From Pseudoalteromonas luteoviolacea S2607 (GTDB lineage Bacteria; Pseudomonadota; Gammaproteobacteria; Enterobacterales; Alteromonadaceae): a stretch of DNA of 64,000 nucleotides. The translations under genes were made by a program, and so were the position numbers. Of this stretch, positions 59,815 to 64,000 are shown in pieces (the stretch's first letter is position 1; the number at the start of each line of letters is the position of its first letter). Location of the stretch: the NCBI RefSeq assembly GCF_001625575.1, contig NZ_AUXV01000073.1, positions 269,290-333,289 on the forward strand, given 5' to 3'. The notes under the pieces are model-generated. The model had not been told where the DNA came from and searched no databases. It saw only the letters and a list, made by a program, of their open reading frames with translations.

Positions 59815-60285
59815 ATGAAGGGTAGCAAGCAAGTAATCGTCACATTGAATAAAATTTTGACACTCGAACTCACGTCGATCAATCAGTACTTTTTACATGC
59901 ACGCATGTATAAAAATTGGGGGTTAGAAGAGTTAAACGAAAAAGCCTACAAGAAATCGATTAAGGATATGAAGCAAGCCGATGACTTAATCGAACGCATT
60001 TTATTTCTTGAAGGCCTACCTAATTTACAACACCTTGAAAAACTGCGTATTGGTGAGCACACCGAAGAAATGCTGAGTTGTGATCTTGCGTTTGAACATG
60101 AGCAGTTACCAGCACTTCGAGAAGCAATAGACTTGTGTGAAAAAGAGCAAGACTATGTAAGCAGAGAGCTGCTTGAAGACATCTTAGAATACGAAGAAGA
60201 GTATGTGGATTGGTTAGAAACACAAGACTTCTTGATCAAAAACACTGGCATTGAAAACTATCTTCAATCGCAGATGGAGGACTAA
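59815..60285 (+). CDS. Bacterioferritin subunit, haem-binding type
   Basis: A 156-residue four-helix ferritin subunit, beginning MKGSKQVIVTLNKILTLELTSINQYFLHARMYKNWG as E. coli Bfr does in pattern. The haem-ligating Met52 is kept (KDMKQAD). The ferroxidase site is damaged: residues equivalent to His54 and His130 are Gln and Tyr, and Glu51 is Asp. So this subunit should bind haem but not oxidise iron well. AGGGGG precedes the ATG. The next gene, encoding the complementary subunit, starts three bases after the stop. Confidence 0.9.
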   Translation: MKGSKQVIVTLNKILTLELTSINQYFLHARMYKNWGLEELNEKAYKKSIKDMKQADDLIERILFLEGLPNLQHLEKLRIGEHTEEMLSCDLAFEHEQLPALREAIDLCEKEQDYVSRELLEDILEYEEEYVDWLETQDFLIKNTGIENYLQSQMED

Positions 60286-60288
60286 ATT

Positions 60289-60780
60289 ATGCAAGGTGTA
60301 CAAAAAGTTATCGATCTACTTAACAAGCAACTTACGCTTGAACTCAGTTCAATGGATCAATATCTCGCACATTCTAAAATGTATGAAGATTGGGGGATGG
60401 ACCGACTACATGAAAAACTTTCCCATGAATATGAAGAAGAGCTGGATCATGCAAAGCGTATCACTGAGCGGATTCTCTTTTTAGAAGGCACGCCAGATAC
60501 AGCGTCGCGTGCTCCCATCAATGTCGGCAGCAACGTCAAAGAAATGCTTGAAAATGACCTAGCCGCTGAAGTTGTGGTAAAAGATCATTTGAAAAAAGTG
60601 ATTGCGGTGTGTGAAGAAGAGCAAGACTACGTTACGAGAGAGATGCTCGAAACGTTGCTTGATGACACAGAGATGGACCACATCTACTGGCTAGAGCAAC
60701 ACTTAGGCTTGATCGATTTGATTGGCATACAAAATTATATTCAGAGCCAAATGAATGGTGGCTCAGGATCTGGCAGCTAA
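60289..60780 (+). CDS. Bacterioferritin subunit, ferroxidase type
   Basis: A 163-residue bacterioferritin subunit. Ferroxidase ligands are intact (Glu18, Glu51 and His54 in EEELDHAKR, Glu127 and His130 in TEMDHIYWLE), while the haem ligand Met52 is Leu. It thus complements the upstream subunit, and a mixed 24-mer that stores iron is likely, as known for the paired subunits of Neisseria and Magnetospirillum. It ends in a Gly/Ser-rich tail. GGAGG lies eight bases before the ATG. Confidence 0.9.
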   Translation: MQGVQKVIDLLNKQLTLELSSMDQYLAHSKMYEDWGMDRLHEKLSHEYEEELDHAKRITERILFLEGTPDTASRAPINVGSNVKEMLENDLAAEVVVKDHLKKVIAVCEEEQDYVTREMLETLLDDTEMDHIYWLEQHLGLIDLIGIQNYIQSQMNGGSGSGS

Positions 60781-60805
60781 CGGAAGTTAGCGTGTTAAGC
60801 AAGGT

Positions 60806-60833
60806 AAAAGAGCGCAGAGTGCGCTCTTTTTTT
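60806..60833 (+). terminator. Intrinsic terminator of bacterioferritin operon
   Basis: Stem AAAAGAGCGCA / TGCGCTCTTTT with a 3-base loop and a run of T. Confidence 0.87.
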
Positions 60834-60875
60834 GTGTACTAATTTTATTGAACTAACAAGTTTAAACGATTGTAC

Positions 60876-62099
60876 TTAATTCAATAAATCTAAAACGTAA
60901 GCCGCGCCAGACGAATTACCATTATCATCACGGTGGGGCGATGCAACGATTGCTTTCTGATTGCTGATGGCGATATTCCAACCAAACCTGTCTTCAGGTA
61001 GTGCGTCCTTGGCCATTAATTTTGACGTGAAACGCCATTGCCCAAGATGCTTTTTAAACACATACAAAGCACCTGCATTGTTGCCTTTGGCATCGTGATG
61101 CATCGCCGTTACCAAAGCAGTGTCTTTGCTAAGCGCAACACCACGCGCAAACCTGTCATCGGCTTGGCCATCAGGTGCGACTAATTTTTGCACTTGAGTC
61201 CATTTCCCGTTTTTTCGCTCAAATATATAGGCAGATCCGGCATCGGTGCCAACACCCTCGATGTCATCACGCCTCGCAGAGATCAAAGCAGTATTACCCG
61301 ATAACGCCACACGCACGCCAAAAATATCGGTATCTGCACCATCATTGGCCATGAGTTTAGCTTGTTGTTGCCATTGTTTACCATCAAACTCAAAAGCATA
61401 AACTGCACCGGCTTCTTTTGCTTTTTCATCATGCAAGTCAGCGCCTATGAGTATTGTATTTCCTTCAATAGCGGCACTGATCCCGAATAAGTCATCCTTA
61501 GCACCATCACTTGCTGTGAGCTTAGTTTGAAATTGCCAAGTATTATTCTCACGTACAAAGACATAGGCAGAACCCGAATCTTCATAGGGTGCATCGCTGT
61601 GGGGGGCGCCGATGACTAAAAATCGCTCTGTTAGTGCAATACTTTGCCCAAAAGCATCACCCGCTTTGGCATCTTTAGCGGTTAAAATTTGCTTTTGTGA
61701 CCATGTGTTTGCATTTTTTTCAAAAGCAAACACAGCGCCTGCGTTGTCACCTTTGTCATCTCGCTTGATGACACCTAACATGGCGATGTTATTTTTAAGT
61801 GCCACATTGCCACCCAGTGTGTCACCAGAAAAAGCGGGCGTAGCGATGAGCTTTGCCTGTTGTTGCCAACCATTTGAACCTAGTGAATATACATAGGCAG
61901 CACCTGCGTCCTGAGTGTTTTTGATATCTGCCTTATGCGCACCTACCAATGCCGTTGTGCCATCTATCGCGACACTAAAACTAAATTGGTCTTCGGCTTT
62001 GCCATCGCTGGGTAACAGTTTTTGCTGCATAGCGTAACTTTGGCCAGAGCATACAAATGTGAGACAAGATAAGAAGGTTAAAATGGAACCATACTTCAT
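60876..62099 (-). CDS. Exported FG-GAP repeat beta-propeller protein
   Basis: A 407-residue protein with a signal peptide (cleavage near SYA-MQ). The mature part consists of seven FG-GAP-like repeats of about 50-55 residues, each with D-x-F-G/S, an ALxGNTALVGA-type strand and GAAYVF. This predicts a seven-bladed propeller like the head of integrin alpha chains, probably with calcium bound in loops of the type DDKGDNAG. It has no catalytic motif. Periplasmic or surface, function unknown; likely protein or glycan binding. Monocistronic. Confidence 0.87.
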   Translation of the reverse strand: MKYGSILTFLSCLTFVCSGQSYAMQQKLLPSDGKAEDQFSFSVAIDGTTALVGAHKADIKNTQDAGAAYVYSLGSNGWQQQAKLIATPAFSGDTLGGNVALKNNIAMLGVIKRDDKGDNAGAVFAFEKNANTWSQKQILTAKDAKAGDAFGQSIALTERFLVIGAPHSDAPYEDSGSAYVFVRENNTWQFQTKLTASDGAKDDLFGISAAIEGNTILIGADLHDEKAKEAGAVYAFEFDGKQWQQQAKLMANDGADTDIFGVRVALSGNTALISARRDDIEGVGTDAGSAYIFERKNGKWTQVQKLVAPDGQADDRFARGVALSKDTALVTAMHHDAKGNNAGALYVFKKHLGQWRFTSKLMAKDALPEDRFGWNIAISNQKAIVASPHRDDNGNSSGAAYVLDLLN

Positions 62100-62427
62100 A
62101 AATATCTTCCTTGTGCTAGATACTGGTAAAAATCTAAGTTAATCCAATGTTTGTCGCTAAACAAGGGATAATTGATAAAGAGACTGGCAGAAAAATCAGA
62201 AACATAATGAGCTACGGGAGTAAATATGAGGAAAATACATAGATAAAGGAGGGGGTTTAAATCTGACGTTTGCATATAAGCCAGGCTTGGCTTTTGACCA
62301 GTAAATTATCTGTAAATTGCAGACGATTATTAACACAGCCCGCGCGCTTTCTGGGCTAAACAGGCATGTGAGCCAAACCCAAAAAGCGAGACCTATCAAG
62401 GCGAATGGATAGCTTTGTTGTGCACTA

Positions 62428-62865
62428 TTAAGGCGATGAGAGTAATGGCAGTAACCCAACTGCCAACAAAGCGCATGTGGCTAGTGAAAGTAGGGACCCA
62501 GTACGTACCATCACTTTAACCATAAATTCACTAATGTCGCTTGCTGAAAATCCAGCGCCAGCGATTGGCAACGCTTTACTTGCACCTGTGACAGAAGCAA
62601 TCGTTATGCCCAGCCAAATCAGTATGAACCCCAATGCACAGCCATAGGCTACAAAAACCTCTAAAGATAAGGGCAGCTCAACCAGAGACCAAATAACACC
62701 AAAGATGGCTAGGGCCATTGCGCACTGTACGGCGGTCAAGTGACCAGAAAGCGCCATTCGCGCATTTTTTACAGTTGGGATCAGAGCGCCTTGAATTAAT
62801 CCGGCAAGGAAAAAGACAATACCAATAACGATGAGTTGTGCACCTATCTGGGTAAGTTCAATCAT
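62428..62865 (-). CDS. Hydroxylaminobenzene-mutase/styrene-oxide-isomerase-like membrane protein
   Basis: A 145-residue inner-membrane protein with four helices (about 10-30, 45-65, 70-95, 120-140). The segment LAGLIQGALIPTVKNARMALSGHL strongly recalls the HAB mutase family, where LxGLxxGxxxP is followed by NxRxxLSxH (shown as fragments). Relatives rearrange hydroxylaminobenzenes or isomerise styrene oxide with a haem; the natural substrate here is unknown. Its start overlaps the stop of a 40-residue ORF (ATGA). Confidence 0.72.
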   Translation of the reverse strand: MIELTQIGAQLIVIGIVFFLAGLIQGALIPTVKNARMALSGHLTAVQCAMALAIFGVIWSLVELPLSLEVFVAYGCALGFILIWLGITIASVTGASKALPIAGAGFSASDISEFMVKVMVRTGSLLSLATCALLAVGLLPLLSSP

Positions 62866-62984
62866 GGCTTTACCCCTGTGTGCATAACGCTGAGCTGAGC
62901 AGCGTTACTTAAATTTCTAACGATATCAAAGTACAACGGGGCATTTTGTTGTTGTTGGTGTTTAAACTTGTATAACGTTTTCAT
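62862..62984 (-). CDS. 40-residue small protein coupled to the HAB-mutase-like gene
   Basis: An ATG at 62984 with GGAG seven bases upstream opens 40 codons on the minus strand. The peptide starts MKTLYKFKHQQQQNAPLYF and is basic and Gln-rich. Its TGA overlaps the next ATG as ATGA, a sign of translational coupling. Such a short frame could also be a leader that sets the expression of the gene downstream. No family known. Confidence 0.5.
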   Translation of the reverse strand: MKTLYKFKHQQQQNAPLYFDIVRNLSNAAQLSVMHTGVKP

Positions 62985-63037
62985 AGTTAGTCTCCATTGA
63001 AAAAACACATGGTAGATAACGGAATACGTAAATTCAT

Positions 63038-63631
63038 TCACCTAGATTCATTTTTCAATTTACTCAATGTTTGGGGAGCGACACCAAGGTAAGAGGCAAT
63101 ATGATATGACTTAACTTGTTTAAGTATTAAAGGATATTCATCAAGTAAACGGGCATATCTTTGGGCTGCAGTTTCTGACATGAGAGAAAGAACACGTTTG
63201 TATGTGGCTGAATAATATGTGTTATGTATCCATTTACTCGCTAAAAGTGCCCATTTTTTATCACGCGATATAAACTTATCAAGCGCGTCCAAAGAGGTGA
63301 CATAAAAAGTGGAATCTTCAAGCGTTTCAAAGTGAAGCATCGACCCTGATTTTTCGTAGAAGCTGACACTATCGTCCATAAAGTGGTTTAAACCATGTTT
63401 ACTTTTACCGCGAAAATAGAGCTGCCAAGTATGTTCTTTGCCATTCATATCACTAAAATATGAACGGGCTAAGCCACTCTTAATAAACCATATTTCACTA
63501 AACACTTCGCCAGCACGATGTACTATAGTTCCTTTTTTGACATGTTTTATGTCAAATATTTCACAAGCACTTGCCCATTCATCGTCATTGACAGGGATAT
63601 GGTGCTCAATCATTTTTCTAAAATATTTCAT
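63038..63631 (-). CDS. Crp/Fnr-family transcriptional regulator
   Basis: A 197-residue regulator. The N-terminal half (about 15-120) is a cyclic-nucleotide-binding beta roll (VKKGTIVHRAGEVFSEIWFIKSG), lacking the phosphate-binding arginine motif of Crp, so it may not bind cAMP. The C-terminal helix-turn-helix is VKSYHIASYLGVAPQTLSKLK. It resembles the short Crp-like regulators of redox or detoxification genes. It is upstream of the small ORF and HAB-mutase-like gene on the same strand, with a gap of about 50 bases, so it may control them or be co-transcribed. Confidence 0.83.
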   Translation of the reverse strand: MKYFRKMIEHHIPVNDDEWASACEIFDIKHVKKGTIVHRAGEVFSEIWFIKSGLARSYFSDMNGKEHTWQLYFRGKSKHGLNHFMDDSVSFYEKSGSMLHFETLEDSTFYVTSLDALDKFISRDKKWALLASKWIHNTYYSATYKRVLSLMSETAAQRYARLLDEYPLILKQVKSYHIASYLGVAPQTLSKLKNESR

Positions 63632-64000
63632 AAAACTTCGTTGTTGGTTATTGATGTAATGCCGCGTTAGGCGTGAGTGACTGTTTTTTAAAACGTGAAC
63701 CGAAGCGCAACCCCATATTGATTACTTTGTTAGGCATTTCCTACTTCCAATTTTAACTTTATAAATTTAATTGACTCTAAAAGTAAAACAAATAGTGCTA
63801 CATAGATAGGCCAAGATGCAAACTGGCTTAAAGTATAGTGACAGCTCCATGACCAAAACGAATGAACTCTATGAAAGCGGGAATTTAAGAAGCAAGCCAA
63901 GTTAACAATGGAGTATAGAGTCGATTACTTTTATTAAAAGTGCTACCCATATGTACTTTCTTTAATTAAGAATCATAAAGTTAGGGTGAAGAGGTTAGGG
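63632..64000. other. AT-rich region at the right window edge
   Basis: Nothing coding was found in these 369 bases. Two direct GTTAGGC copies (63666-63672, 63729-63735) are present but do not form a recombination site I can recognise. Confidence 0.35.

Noticed and set aside
62196..62459. An 87-codon minus-strand frame beyond the HAB-mutase-like gene
   Set aside because: It overlaps that gene by 32 bases, has no ribosome binding site and an unlikely amino-acid mix.
63666..63735. Two GTTAGGC copies suggesting an integron attC site
   Set aside because: They are in the same orientation; an attC needs an inverted RYYYAAC partner, and no integrase or cassette is nearby.
1..64000. Mobile elements, CRISPR arrays, tRNA or rRNA genes
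   Set aside because: No transposase, integrase, repeat-spacer pattern, or tRNA/rRNA-like sequence was noticed on either strand.

Overview
The window looks like chromosome of a marine gammaproteobacterium, most probably Pseudoalteromonas or a close Alteromonadales relative. This rests on the moderately low GC content, a large TonB-dependent receptor of the type common in that order, and IbpA, PrpD, Hmp and NorR proteins of clear gammaproteobacterial type. I see no rRNA, tRNA, CRISPR array, insertion sequence or prophage. The genus is an inference from gene style, not from a marker gene.

Layout. 1-9544: a response regulator cut by the window edge, a secreted plant-BSP-like metallopeptidase, an acetyltransferase, a DMT exporter, a SYLF lipoprotein, a diguanylate cyclase response regulator, a HAAAP amino-acid transporter and a PhoD-like phosphatase. 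10066-23469: a hydroxyproline/proline-peptide utilisation island. It holds two M24 Xaa-Pro peptidases, a pyrroline-2-carboxylate reductase-like enzyme, a surface metallopeptidase, a D-hydroxyproline dehydrogenase-like FAD enzyme, pyrroline-4-hydroxy-2-carboxylate deaminase, 4-hydroxyproline epimerase, alpha-ketoglutarate semialdehyde dehydrogenase and a GntR/FCD regulator. Three copies of a TTGTATACAA palindrome lie in front of its transcription units and suggest one regulon. 23549-24592: an orphan PhlD-like type III polyketide synthase. 25078-31376: a TonB receptor, a hybrid kinase/response regulator pair, and ibpA behind a sigma-32-like promoter and a possible ROSE RNA thermometer.

31450-34920: a GNAT plus PaiB-like pair divergent from a MocR regulator, then a decayed gene. 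35538-42894: a self-contained MacB-type export operon (adaptor, ATPase, two permeases) followed by a sigma-54-dependent NtrC-type regulator and a histidine kinase with almost no periplasmic part. Strong palindromes and a sigma-54-like promoter lie in front. I consider this the most interesting unit in the window. 42924-55146: mostly single genes, including a 2OG-Fe(II) oxygenase, a CTP-synthase-like amidotransferase, a low-molecular-weight phosphatase, prpD, a Nudix hydrolase, a YHYH lipoprotein with an EF-hand partner, two coupled lipoproteins, and a phosphodiesterase with LamG and three LEWDA/ERNAK repeats. 55220-60780: a nitric-oxide and iron block, with hmp, nnrS and a small membrane protein transcribed from a sigma-54 promoter divergent from norR, then two complementary bacterioferritin subunits. 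60876-63631: an FG-GAP propeller protein, a hydroxylaminobenzene-mutase-like membrane protein preceded by an overlapping 40-codon ORF, and a Crp-like regulator.

Functional logic. The hydroxyproline island can convert trans-4-hydroxy-L-proline released from peptides to alpha-ketoglutarate. The efflux/two-component unit resembles in logic the transporter-coupled intramembrane kinases that sense antimicrobial peptides, but uses sigma-54. The NO block senses NO with NorR and removes it with Hmp.
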